DNA of 64,000 nt from Apophysomyces variabilis (taxonomy: Eukaryota; Mucoromycota; Mucoromycetes; Mucorales; Mucoraceae). A program made the position numbers and the translations under genes. Within the stretch, counting starts at the first letter, position 1. Each line of letters starts with the position of its first letter. Positions 10,596-20,850 of the stretch are shown here, in pieces. The stretch lies in contig MZZL01000044.1 of assembly GCA_002749535.1 (NCBI GenBank), positions 1 to 64,000 on the forward strand. The letters are read 5' to 3'. The notes below the pieces were generated by a model that was not told where the DNA came from, did no database searches, and saw only the letters and a list, made by a program, of their open reading frames with translations.

Positions 10596-11646
10596 CTGCG
10601 GCTCTTCTATGGTGGTCACCGCAAAACGTTTAAACGAGTCATGCGTGATTTGGCTAATCTTCCTTCTATGGAAGAACGTGTTTCATATCTACAGGCTAAA
10701 TTCCTTCTGCGGGCACATAGTCTTCCGAATGACGCGCTCCTCGCCACTTTGACCCCAGATCTTAACAATTCTAGCACGAGTCATTGGAGTAAACTAAAGA
10801 AACTACACTTTGGGATCGGATATCAACAACAACCCCTCTTCCGAACGCTTCCCAACTTCGCATGATCTTTCGTGCCTTCTGTGTTGAAAACCTCACAAGT
10901 AGTCGTATGGCTAACCGATCTGCCCTGCTAACTGCCTGTCGACCTTGCTTGGGAACTGACCCCATTATGTGGATTCCCATGACACGTATGGAACGCAGCC
11001 GCTGCACCCGATGGCGCTTAGGTTAGATGCCCGGAGGGAAACCTCAGCCATGTCCACGTTGCAGATCTGGAATCACTAGTCGCCACCATTTTGTTGATTG
11101 CTTCCAAACACATTGTCGTCTCAAGGTTGGGCTCTCTATCCCTGATCCAATCTCCCACGTCCTTAACTCTCTGCCTCAAACGCCACCTCGTGATCGCCGC
11201 CGCCAACGTTACTGGACCAGCACCTGGCCAATTCTGTAACAAATTCTAGCTGAAATTGGCCAAGCGTGTCACCCAAATGACACATGTGCAAACTTGCCCA
11301 CAGACCCCAATCTCCCCATTACTCACACTTTTGTACGCTGGGTGACCTCAGCCCAATAGCCCTACCACTCCTCTACCTTCCTCGCTTTACTACTCTGTCG
11401 GCGCCGCCTTTTCTCCCTGTCTCTTGTACCTTTTCCTCCTCTTGAGCCCTTTTTCCTTTCTCTTCCCTTACTTTCGCTTTCTTCTCTATATCTCGGTAGT
11501 ACCTCGTTCTTCATACTTTATTCCTTTTTTACATGCTGCCATGTCAGGGCTTTTTCATTTCCCTTTCTTTTTTCTGACCGGGCGAGAGCGGACATGCTTT
11601 GATAAACGCAGCGCTCACCGTGATTAAATAAAATTCAACTTTCACC
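10596..11646 (+). mobile_element. 5'-truncated LINE insertion (copy 2)
   Basis: About 1.05 kb bounded by a 17-bp target-site duplication. The left part holds a broken ORF2 C terminus (see pseudogene). The right part matches the tail of copy 1, including 'gaccgggcgagagc', 'caccgtgattaaat' and an A-rich end. 5' truncation and a long target duplication are typical of target-primed reverse transcription. Confidence 0.75.
10641..11359 (+). pseudogene. LINE ORF2 C-terminal remnant, frameshifted
   Basis: The first part reads VSYLQAKFLLRAHSLPNDAL, then frame is lost near 10860. A later frame contains the zinc-knuckle-like CPRC...HHFVDC and ISHVLNSLPQTPPRDRRRQR. Both match the ORF of copy 1 in order and spacing (there SYILNQLPKARPSSARRQ). 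In-frame stops and shifts make it non-coding today. Confidence 0.6.
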
Positions 11647-11663
11647 TGTACTGTGTATAAGGC
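11647..11663. repeat. Target-site duplication, right, of LINE copy 2
   Basis: Partner of 10579-10595 with one mismatch. Directly after it, homology with the right lipase block resumes ('ttccattcacc'). Confidence 0.75.
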
Positions 11664-11705
11664 AATTCCATTCACCGAAAATACCATTTTCCCACAGTGC
11701 AACTA

Positions 11706-11916
11706 CACTATGGGAAGTGGGTTCTTGATGAACTATTTCTTTCATTAAGTATATCAGAAACCAAAGTTTTCCGAGTCCATTGCAGATTGTAAGCTTGGTT
11801 CTCAATGGACTATTTTTTATTTAATGGAAAATACTACATCGGGAACCAGAAATAGCTGAATAGGTACTGATGGAGACCAGAAGAAACTTCTCCTTTCACG
11901 TAGTGTAGCCAGACAT
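11706..11916. mobile_element. MITE-like repeat, copy A
   Basis: About 210 bp beginning CACTATGGGA and ending TAGTG, each flanked by TA. It contains 'tcaatggactatttttt', 'aatactacatcgggaacc' and 'cagaaatagctgaatagg'. The reverse complement matches copies at 47941-48137 and about 49100-49215. The right lipase block runs 'gtgcaactacagg...cagacaagacattac' with no such element, so this is an insertion relative to the paralog. No coding capacity. Confidence 0.6.
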
Positions 11917-12340
11917 AGAAGACATTACAAGCGGCTTTGCACAAAGATCAATTGAGGAAAAATATTTTCCGGTACAAAGATAGCTGGGACAATCATTACA
12001 CAACCTCACAAGGATAAAACAATTATAAAAAGGCAAATAAATATATCATGCAGTATATGTGAACATGCAAGTTAAGGAGGTGTTAGCCGCCTTGATATAT
12101 ATGCAATAAAAATGGTACGGTCTAACTTCAGCTTATTGCTCTTGACTTTTGCATGAAATCCACTATTAAGAACATAGAAATTGGATATTAGACGTCTCAT
12201 AGATGCTGTATACGGTAGACAGCTCATTCTTACCAAGGCCTAATTTTCTTTTACTGTTAACAAAGGAATAATGACATAGAAAAAAAAGCTGCATGGAACA
12301 ACTAACTCGTTAGCACGGTTTGAGCGATATCAAATAGTAC

Positions 12341-14148
12341 ATTAGAAATAATACCTTACGAGCTTCTTAGACCACATTGCCCTAAGAAATAAAGAAGGAT
12401 CACGGATGACAGTTTCACTATGTTATCAAACAATTGTTTTACGTACAAGAAAAACGCTATACATATTTGAGGTTGAGAGAGTCCATGTTCAAACGGCTTT
12501 TTACGAACACTACATAATCACATTGACCATTAGCTTATCGTTTTTCTAATTTATTATTTACAAACATGAACATTCTTTTTTACTATCTATTTAGGAAAAA
12601 TAAATTGAGCAACCGTTCTTGTCTCCGTTTGACTATGTGAGATCATGGCACACATCAGTTAGTATATGGTACAGGACAGCTATAGCTGTGAGAAATTTTC
12701 CATCGTAGTCGTTGGGAAATCGATGTCATTCGTCGAGTTCGTCGAGTTTTGTCGGGAATCTCCTTGTCATTCAGCAAAAATGTTCACCGAAAAAGACCGG
12801 TCATCAGATTTCTTGCTGAAAAGAAACAGGCTCCATTATATTTTCTCACATTGAGTCAACTTAATACCTACAGTAGATCATGCATTTCTGGGGTAAGCTA
12901 ACCAATGAGGCTATTGTTTAAGTGAACGAAGAGCTATCGTATTTATTTTCGTTCTTGCAATGTATTCACATAGATGCAGTGCATGATGAGGAAGTAGAAT
13001 TCTCTTTTTAACAAGGTTGAGGAAAGATCTTATTTATGTGTTGATGCTCTCTCTCGGTTGGATTGGATTCTAATGACAAAACTGAATATGCCATGAGTGT
13101 TGATTGTTGCTCACGTAGTTCCTGTAAATGGCGTAATGTATGGTGCAACCTCTGAATGAGATTTATAGGATGGTTCCATCCATAACCAGATCATAAAATA
13201 AAGGAATGCTACAATCCGTGCAAACAGTGAAGAAGTACGCTGAGGTTGACTCGACCAATGCAGGCACTGGAATGACTGACAGCGTGTAAAATCCTGAGTA
13301 AGAATGTGATAATGCTCCTTGTCAAGATGTGAGCGGCCAGTGTTCTAATATCTCTCAAAGATGCTATCAGGGTCTCTCTCGTACTGTTTCGCCCGTCTTT
13401 GTGCCGTACTAATGAAGATTGTCAGCTGTTTTGCAGTAGCAGAAGCGCTCAGACACTTGTCACACAGTAGGCTGAAGAATCTCACTTTATCCTGATCTAT
13501 GTATAGACTATAGCTACGCTTGATCATACTTTTCTCATTGCAGCATTGATTTCAGCATTTATACTATTTTCTATCTACATGGCTTCTGCCACCTTGTTCT
13601 ATCCTTGACACAGTTAGACAAATACTGGATGTAAGAGCTCTGTTTCAAAACGATACTGCTTCTCATCAACAGTCTAATCCATAGGCTCGGTGTTGCCATA
13701 CTCATCGACAACAGTTCCCTCTCCATCTTCATACAAAGATCAATTGCTCAGGACAATAAAGCTTCCGGTGTTATTGTGATAAAAGGTAAAAATCTGAGTC
13801 GAATAATAATTGATACGTTTGACGTAACCATTGGGGTATATAGCAACCGAGTCACCTATGTTTCTGGCCTTATATTAGCCAATAATAATTAATGCTGTAT
13901 GCAACTTTAGATTATCTTTGTTAATTCTGTTAAGGGTGAAGGTGTAGTAGAAGATTAGTCTGTTTATCAGTATTTTAGTTGAAGTTAATTACTGGAAGTC
14001 ATGTTAAAAAGGTTGGACCAAGATAATGATATATCCAAAAATGGCAATTTACTGGACAATTTCCAAAGATACATTTAATTCAATACTGTTTTATTGGAGC
14101 GTTGAATTAATGATAATGATAAAAAGGCAGTTTGATTAATAGTTATCA
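12341..14148. other. Spacer between the duplicated lipase blocks
   Basis: AT-rich and without a host gene that I can support. The only recognisable content is a transposase remnant on the minus strand (13345-13760). Confidence 0.45.
13345..13760 (-). pseudogene. Transposase N-terminal remnant (helix-turn-helix, probably Tc1/mariner-like)
   Basis: On the minus strand, degraded frames contain GEGTVVDEYGNTEPMD, then YRFETELLHPVFV, and then an open 60-codon piece. That piece reads DQDKVRFFSLLCDKCLSA followed by AKQLTIFISTAQRRAKQYE and DPDSIFE. The last part has the layout of the homeodomain-like helix-turn-helix of transposases. Several stops separate the pieces and no DDE catalytic region follows. 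The superfamily is a guess from the helix-turn-helix style only. Confidence 0.4.
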
Positions 14149-14242
14149 TGCTATTCCAGATAGCAGCTCATCACTTGCTTTTGCGGCAATGATAAGAACA
14201 AGAACCAATGCTAATTACGCACTACTAGGTAGATTTCGTAGT

Positions 14243-15742
14243 TTAAAGGCAAAGACCTTCGTTGATGCCAAAGTATCTAAAGTAGAAGTAAAGAAAAGAC
14301 AATTTAGCTCGCAAGCCCAGTATTGATTTGCCACGTACTCCAGATGATCAGGCAGACTGTACCAAGGCGCAAGCGAATCGGAGCATTCCTTTGATTCAAG
14401 GTCGCTTTCACAAATGCCTACGATATATTAGAATGTTGAACACACATTGAATAGCATTCAAGTTTAATACGTACGGACATCCGATGGCTCCTTGTAAATC
14501 CAGTTTTCAACACCAGGATGAAGGAATCCCAGAGCCTCAGGGGGAAGGTGAGGCACAACTATAAAATTTACAAGGGGTTAGGAAAGATAAGGGATAGATT
14601 CAATAATGTCTGTACCGTCGCGTTCGTTGATAATTCTTGTGAATTGAATGCCTGTGCTGTCCACGTAGTACGCAAACTCGGGATTACCAACACGGGGACA
14701 ACCAGCCGTCATCACCTTCATATTTTTGGCGGTGAATCTGTTGTCACGCTGGTAAAGATCCAAAGCAGCAAGAAGGGATTGAGCACCACCAAGGGAATGT
14801 CTTTTATTCAGTAGAGGGTTCGTATGATATTAGTGCAGGTCTCAGAGAATAAATAGGAAAAATGAACTTACCCGCCGGAAATGATCTGATAATCAGGGTA
14901 CTTGGTTATCTGGTCCTGCATGGTAGGCACAATGGTTGTCGCAGCTTCCTTATAAGAATCGTAGAAACCTGTAGCGGAAGGTTAAACCTCATCAATACCC
15001 ACGACAGGTACCACTACTAACCGTTGTCCACTTTAGCACCTTTGACTGGAGTATAGTCCGTAAGAATGAATTTGGCGTCCTGATACATGTATTAATCATT
15101 TCATTGTTCTGAAAGGAGCACAGGAAGAAAAGCCTTACTGTAATAAAGCTCTTGATAGAGTTTGTGCCTAAATATTATCGGGGTAGTAAACGTTAGTATT
15201 TTATCATTTCTTCTCCTTTCACACGGATTTTTACCTCGGAAGATCAGATAGATTGTCTTCTTTGCGTCACTTCTGATAATATAACCAGCAGTACCGTACG
15301 TTTTCGTCAGGAAAGTAGTAATGATCTGGGCATCCGGCACTGTTGTCTTACAATGGGCACAGTCCCATTTGTTGCCAGGGACCACGGAGCGACAATAAGC
15401 AGTGGCAACGACACCCGCGTAGAACTTGAGATCTTCGACTTGTGCCGGCGTAGCTGTGACCACGGTGACATTTCCGCTGTCGTCAGCTGCTGGCAAGGTG
15501 ATATCCTTATTCACAGTGACCAAGGACATTCCGTCCACCTGAGGGATCAGTTTGGAAAGAGGACCATTTTTTGCAATAGCATCTTGTTCAGCAGTAAGAT
15601 CGCCAGGGAAGGAGGGTGTTGGTGGAGCCTGAGTGCGGTTGGAAATGAATGGAGGGAGTGCATCACTTGATGCCGTAGGCGCAGCCTGAGCGGCAAGGAA
15701 AGCAGTAGCAATAAGCTGGAGGGCAATGTGCACAGAGCGCAT
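14243..15742 (-). CDS. Secreted class 3 triacylglycerol lipase (lipase B)
   Basis: Paralog of lipase A with the same eight exon lengths: 15742-15235, 15167-15139, 15079-15022, 14968-14872, 14800-14616, 14558-14475, 14417-14339, 14276-14243. It also encodes 357 aa. The signal peptide is nearly identical (MRSVHIALQLIATAFLAAQA), followed by a propeptide. Catalytic features: FRGTNSIKS oxyanion and lid region, GHSLGG with Ser233, INERDVV with Asp292, PDHLE with His345, and the end YFGINEGLCL. The modelled elbow again reads GGHSLG. Differences from A include AGCPRVG in place of AGGPRVG, which adds an unpaired Cys, and a weaker TATA-like element. The gene appears intact. A and B probably act on overlapping lipid substrates outside the cell. 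Confidence 0.92.
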
Positions 15743-15823
15743 GATGTAGAAGAAAGGACTGGGAAAGGACGGTTGTCGAACTTGTGGATAGATAGTGAGA
15801 GAGATCAAGAAAATTTACTGCAA

Positions 15824-15831
15824 TTTATGTA
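15824..15831 (-). promoter_or_regulatory. Diverged TATA-like site of lipase B
   Basis: The minus strand reads TACATAAA at the position homologous to the TATATAAA of lipase A, 82 nt from the ATG. It may be a weaker TATA element. Confidence 0.35.
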
Positions 15832-17880
15832 CGATTCGATCAGCTGTGTAACAGAGTTGAAGATGAACTTGACCATGTGGATTTCACGCAGTATGTATGT
15901 GGAGTAGATGTCTTGATTTGTCTTAAAGTAGTATTTTTGTTGCACACAATCTCTAGCAGTAAGTAAACTCTAGGACATGTGGATTACCGATTGCTTGGCG
16001 TAAAAAAAACTCTAAAAAATCATGCATGGTTTTCAATAAAGAAGTAACTACGGGATTAAACCATATATTTGGTATAAACGGTCTGCTTTTTACCCAGCGA
16101 AGCTAACAAAACTCAAAAGACCGTGATCTAGCTAGGCAATAAGAAGAAGATACCGTTCTATTAAGATAACTGTCCAGTAGAAACCTACTTGGTCCAAAGT
16201 CAACGAAGAATTAAAAGTATCTCTTCTGTTAAAGCATATGTTCTTGGTTTTCTTTCGCAGAGACTTTGGTGCCGCCCACAACCCAAAAAGGTGCTGTGCC
16301 TCTTTACTTTCATAACACGAAAATAGGCAACCCCGCGATTGGGTACAAATGTGTAACTGCTATTCCATTCACAGGCACTAGAAGTCGTTGTATGAAATTG
16401 TCCGTATCACAAAACTCAGCTCTCGGTAGATCATCTCTACAAAGTTGCCTATCTCCCCAAATCGCTGCCTATTCTATGTATGCTACACGATTCTCCTCAA
16501 ATAAGGTCTCATGCGGATCTCATGTTCTGCGACCTACATCAACATGAACAGTATTGCATTTTCATTTAATCCAGTTCTCCTCTCGCTGTTTTTCTATTTC
16601 TGACCTTGTATATTGAAGTTCTTTTTTTTTGCCTAGATATTTGGCCCATTTTTCTCAATAAAAACGGTATGGGGCGGAATACGATTGGAAACTATCTGGA
16701 CGACTCTGTATCACGTCGACATTAATGAAGAAAAAATGGCAAGTGACGACGACTTCCTTATAGCCATCCAATTACAAGCATTAAAGTCTATATGATATTT
16801 TCTGTTATAGGTGCCGCACATTGTGAAAGGTGTCACTACTGTTACGTGAAGTCTTGCTTCTCAAAGAAGGTTAGAAAACTCACTGTATAGGAGAAAGCTA
16901 TAGACAAAACTAGGAGAATTAAGTTGTACCCATCCTTAATATGAACTTTATGTAAACAAAAAAAGGTGGTCATTGAACATATGGATCTGTTGCCGCTCTG
17001 TTTTCTCTTCACGTGCTTCCATTAAAGCTTAATTTGGGATTGAGCGTTACACAGGCATTTTGATCGCGCGCATTAGTGACAGGCCGCATTGGTCGAAGTT
17101 TTTCGGCGGTCCAACCAAAACTCTCACGGCGAACTATTCCTATAGGGAAAAAAATAAAGCTGAATAAGCTTTTTGTAGGAGCGTTACAAACTTCCAGCCT
17201 TAATGATATATTAATCTTATTGTCGCACTATGAATAAAAGGTAAGTCGATGGAACTTCGTATTAGAACTTATTTAATGATCAATTCATAATGATCCAGTG
17301 AATAGGACTAACTGGCAATATGTTCAATGCGGTTCCATTCACCGACCAACCCCTTTCCCCACAGTGCAACTACAGGTACGGTTGTACAGACAAGACATTA
17401 CAGGCAGCGTCGCACGAAGATCTGTCGAGGGAGAATAATATTCCGGTACCAAGACTACTAGAACAACCATTGCACAGCCTTACGGATAGTAAACTGATTA
17501 AAAAAATTTGATGGATATGATACTATGGGTATGAGCAGTTAAGATATTACAAATGCTAAGTATCTCTATCTATATGTTTATATGCCTATATACGTATATT
17601 TACACAATCAACTAGTAGGCTCTCGCTCAACTTATACTTCTGTCTTCTGCGCGAAGAAGGTATTATTCAGTGAACAGGAAATTGGATGTCAGATGTTACA
17701 CATGGTCTCATAGATGCCACATCGGGCCGGCGACCCAGTATTACCGGCTCCTAACACAGGTTCATTTGGCCAAAATATTTACTAGGGTTCCTTTGTAACA
17801 GCCACATAGAAAAAAAGGACTAGTTGTAAGCGGACCTGCTTGTTAATGCTTTCCCAGCCATATCAACTAGTTTATCAGCA
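15832..17880. other. Upstream flank of lipase B, non-coding
   Basis: No gene supported. It is the diverged copy of 5875-7297 plus 11664-12340, and is useful as the reference for what was inserted in the left copy. Confidence 0.5.
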
Positions 17881-19344
17881 ATCGACTCTTATCAGTTCGG
17901 TCGGATGCGGATGACGATAACCGATTCAGAGGAAAGCACGGTAAATGATAATTTTATCGAGTCATTAATTGTGTTGCACACGAGCAAAACATTTCTATGT
18001 GTTGACATCGGGAAATTCGATATTGGACTATTCAATATGTCTTGCGTTAGTATAATCACACTAAACCATTGATGGATCATCTTCAGATTTCTCATGTAGA
18101 AGCACCGGTGAGATTCTGCGATTTATTTAAAATAACGAGCTTGTTTGATTGCCCGTGTCTCGGTTTTCTTTTGTTCTGATAAAGGAAACATGATTAACAT
18201 AGATGGAAATACGGGAATTATTAAAGCTACTTTCGAAATAAAAAGAAAGGACGGATCGATTTAGATAGTACCCAGCGCTTAGAGATGTTATTGAGTACCT
18301 TCAAACAAACTAAAATAAGTAGACAATGTTACCATGTGTATATGACCCGAAAACTAGTTTGTGTCTTTTCTGAATATGTTCGGCTATCCAGGCATTTAAC
18401 TAAAAGTTAAAGTCTATTACAGTGTTGTTTTCCTTCTCAAAAATGTTCTTGCTCCTACTTATTACTATTGCATGGAGGCAAAGTAATTGAAGACATTGTA
18501 CTCCTACGGACTGATGGAACATGCAAGATTTTATTATTAGGGGTTATTGATGTCTAGAACATATCTACAAAGATTAAAAATGGCGCAATAAAGGCTTGTG
18601 TTGCCACTGATTTGCCGTTAGCCAGACTTTCACATTTCTCCAAACACATTGTCTAACATGGAAACGCACAGCTTCTGTAGAACGCCTTGTGCATTTCTCA
18701 GTGTAATAAATTACATTCATTTAGTATGTCTTTTGACCCCTAATTGTGCTTGCCACACCGGCTTTTACTATTAACCTTTTTCCGTTTTTGGCTGCTGGTA
18801 TCTCAACTTTGCTATAAGCGCGCTAGAACATATACTAAACAATATCGTGTTACATGAGTGCCGTTTGAAAGTAAGTAACAGTAATTCATTTCCTTTGTTC
18901 TTTGTTTTGAGACCCATTGATTCACAACAAGAAAATACTTTAGCAGTTTAACTTTATAAATGTCCGCCAGACGATTGCAGAGGAAATAATTATCACTGTC
19001 TACGTTGGAGGTTCTCATACATAACCTTTCGTCATACAATAGGGTAATACTAACGTCCTTTCTCGTTAAATATCCACTTTCTACCTTCTGAACGGTAAGT
19101 GAGGAAGGAAAGCCATTTCTGTTCATCATTGGAGCTAACATGGCGCTGTCTTTTCGTAAATTGAAAGGAGTAGTAACACAACACTGCAAATGAATCTCAT
19201 ATAAGTTATTCGAAAAAAAAAGTGTCATAATCAAGCTGCAACGATTTAAAAAGGAGAATAACTATTAGATACAAGAGAAAAAGAAAAACAAATAAGTGGT
19301 TATCTTTATTCATTATGGCGGCTATGTAAGTAGAGTAAGATTCC
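17881..19344. other. Intergenic, 3' of orphan seven-helix gene A
   Basis: AT-rich. A 140-codon open frame on the minus strand (18812-19234) has no domain, no signal and no splice context that I can support. I see nothing else. Confidence 0.4.
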
Positions 19345-20850
19345 TCAATACTGCAATGGTTTGGTGCTTGTGTTGGATAATTGGAAAGAGCGAGTGCTTT
19401 CGCCGTCTTCACCCTTTTTGGTTTCATACTGCGTCTTTGTATCGGGTTCTCGGTCATCGAAAGTCATTTCTGCAGTTACTTCTCCTTGCGTCTTCTTATA
19501 GTTACCATCATCATTGCGACCAGATCCACTATTGCCCTTGGAGGTTGTGACCTGTAAAGAATAAACAATGGAAAGATATGAGTAAGACACAATCACAGTA
19601 TCAGGGAAATGGTAAGTACATACCCAGTGAACAGTGACTACATTGACCTGAAAGAAAATCCGAAAACAATTAACATCAAGAAAATAGTAAGGAAAAGAAA
19701 AAAGAAAGTAAAAGGAAAAAATTTACGGGGGGGGCAACTTACGGTTACATCCACTGTGCACATGGTTAAGCAAACCAAGCCCCTTTCGTGGCCATGTGTG
19801 TACACCACCACAAACACATTGGCGAATGAAATCAAAAGACATACTACGGAGGCAACAAATGTGCGCCGTGCTAATCTGTACAGACGTGATCGTTTCCAAT
19901 CCCCTCGAGTGTAGCGCCCAACGTTCATGAGAGGTCGCATGAATAGCCAAGTCAGATACATATTGAAGATCTAAACAAAAAAAAGTTCAGTCACTTCGTA
20001 ACTAAAAATCCTAGGAAAAGGGCACTTACAAAGTCATAAACCTATGACGCGCAAAATAAAATAATTACTAATGGTTAGTTTCTTCTGTTTTTCATGGACA
20101 GGTTAAGGAGTATGCTCACCAGTAATGGCACGCTAGCAATAAGTTGCAGACCGATAGTACATTTTCCGTCATCTTCCAGATAAATATTTCTGAAAGAAAG
20201 CTTTATTCAATAAACGTCAATAACCATTTTGTGAACTGTTCGTTTTACAACTTACCATAAGAACAAAAATAATCACGTAAGGGAAAAGCATACAAATGTG
20301 GATTCGGTATTGACATGTCTTTAGTCGAGTCGTCTTAACAGCTGTGACAAGGTGAACACGCTCAATCAGCCTTTATAAAAGTGAAAAAAAAGTTCAAGCG
20401 TTAGCGTCGTGATCAATTGTGATGGCGCTCTTTCCCAAACGAAGAATCGGTTTATACCATGCATAAATAGCAATTTTACTGCCACAGTAAAAGATATCAC
20501 AAGTTAACATAGCTAATGTACAAGAAGTCATATTGTCTGAATAATAATAAAAATAAGAAAACGGTGAGAGCACTGAATACAAAGAGCTAGCCTGTGTTCT
20601 ACTTACTGTTGTTGGTTGATACTAAGATGGCCGAGGTCGTTGAGAAAGCCCAAGACATAAAATAAAGCACGATCACAAGTCCTCGACCATAGTTGATGGT
20701 TTTGAACTGTTCTCCATATGTCTTGATTCCCAAGGCGACCGCTAGAACAGTAATGCATGTCAAGGACACAAACTCTGAAAAGATTTCTAATAAATCGGGT
20801 CCAACCACACCAAGTGGGACCATAAAATGAGATGCTGTCGCGTTGTCCAT
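19345..20850 (-). CDS. Orphan seven-helix membrane protein A (Mucorales LIERVH family)
   Basis: Eight exons: 20850-20607, 20536-20458, 20370-20256, 20200-20120, 20041-20030, 19970-19743, 19647-19624, 19551-19345. They encode 329 aa, and every junction keeps phase. Exon 5 is a 12-nt microexon encoding VYDF. Hydrophobic segments: about residues 20-40, 55-77, 85-105, 130-150, 175-190, 200-220 and 235-255. Between helices 3 and 4 lies IYAWLIERVHLV. An extracellular-type segment LEDDGKCTIGL precedes the VPLLVYDF helix. The C-terminal tail of about 65 residues is hydrophilic and rich in Lys/Glu/Asp/Thr. The layout fits a receptor-like protein with the N terminus outside, but ligand and partners are unknown. 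It shares the general pattern of the gene at 53032-54264. The start ATG 20850 was chosen because only non-ATG codons lie upstream in frame. Confidence 0.75.

Larger units (their letters stand above)
4205..12340. repeat. Left copy of a tandem segmental duplication (lipase A block)
   Basis: This block matches 14149-17880 in the same orientation. Matching begins around 'ctattccaga' 3' of the lipase. It runs through the lipase and its upstream flank to 'aataggactaactgg' (about 7281-7295). It resumes at 'ttccattcacc' (about 11666) and fades near 12340. About 4.4 kb between 7298 and 11663 has no counterpart and is inserted transposon sequence. Similarity outside the exons is clearly lower than within them. 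The outer limits are estimates by eye. Confidence 0.75.
14149..17880. repeat. Right copy of the tandem segmental duplication (lipase B block)
   Basis: Direct repeat of the left block, without the pogo, LINE and MITE insertions. Shared landmarks include 'aataggactaactgg' (17283-17297), 'ccacagtgcaactaca' (17360-17375), and 'acatagaaaaaaa' (about 17803). Outside the lipase exons the two copies are strongly diverged, so the duplication is not recent. Confidence 0.75.

Noticed and set aside
18812..19234. 140-codon open frame on the minus strand
   Set aside because: No recognisable domain, signal or neighbouring exon. AT-rich DNA gives such frames by chance.
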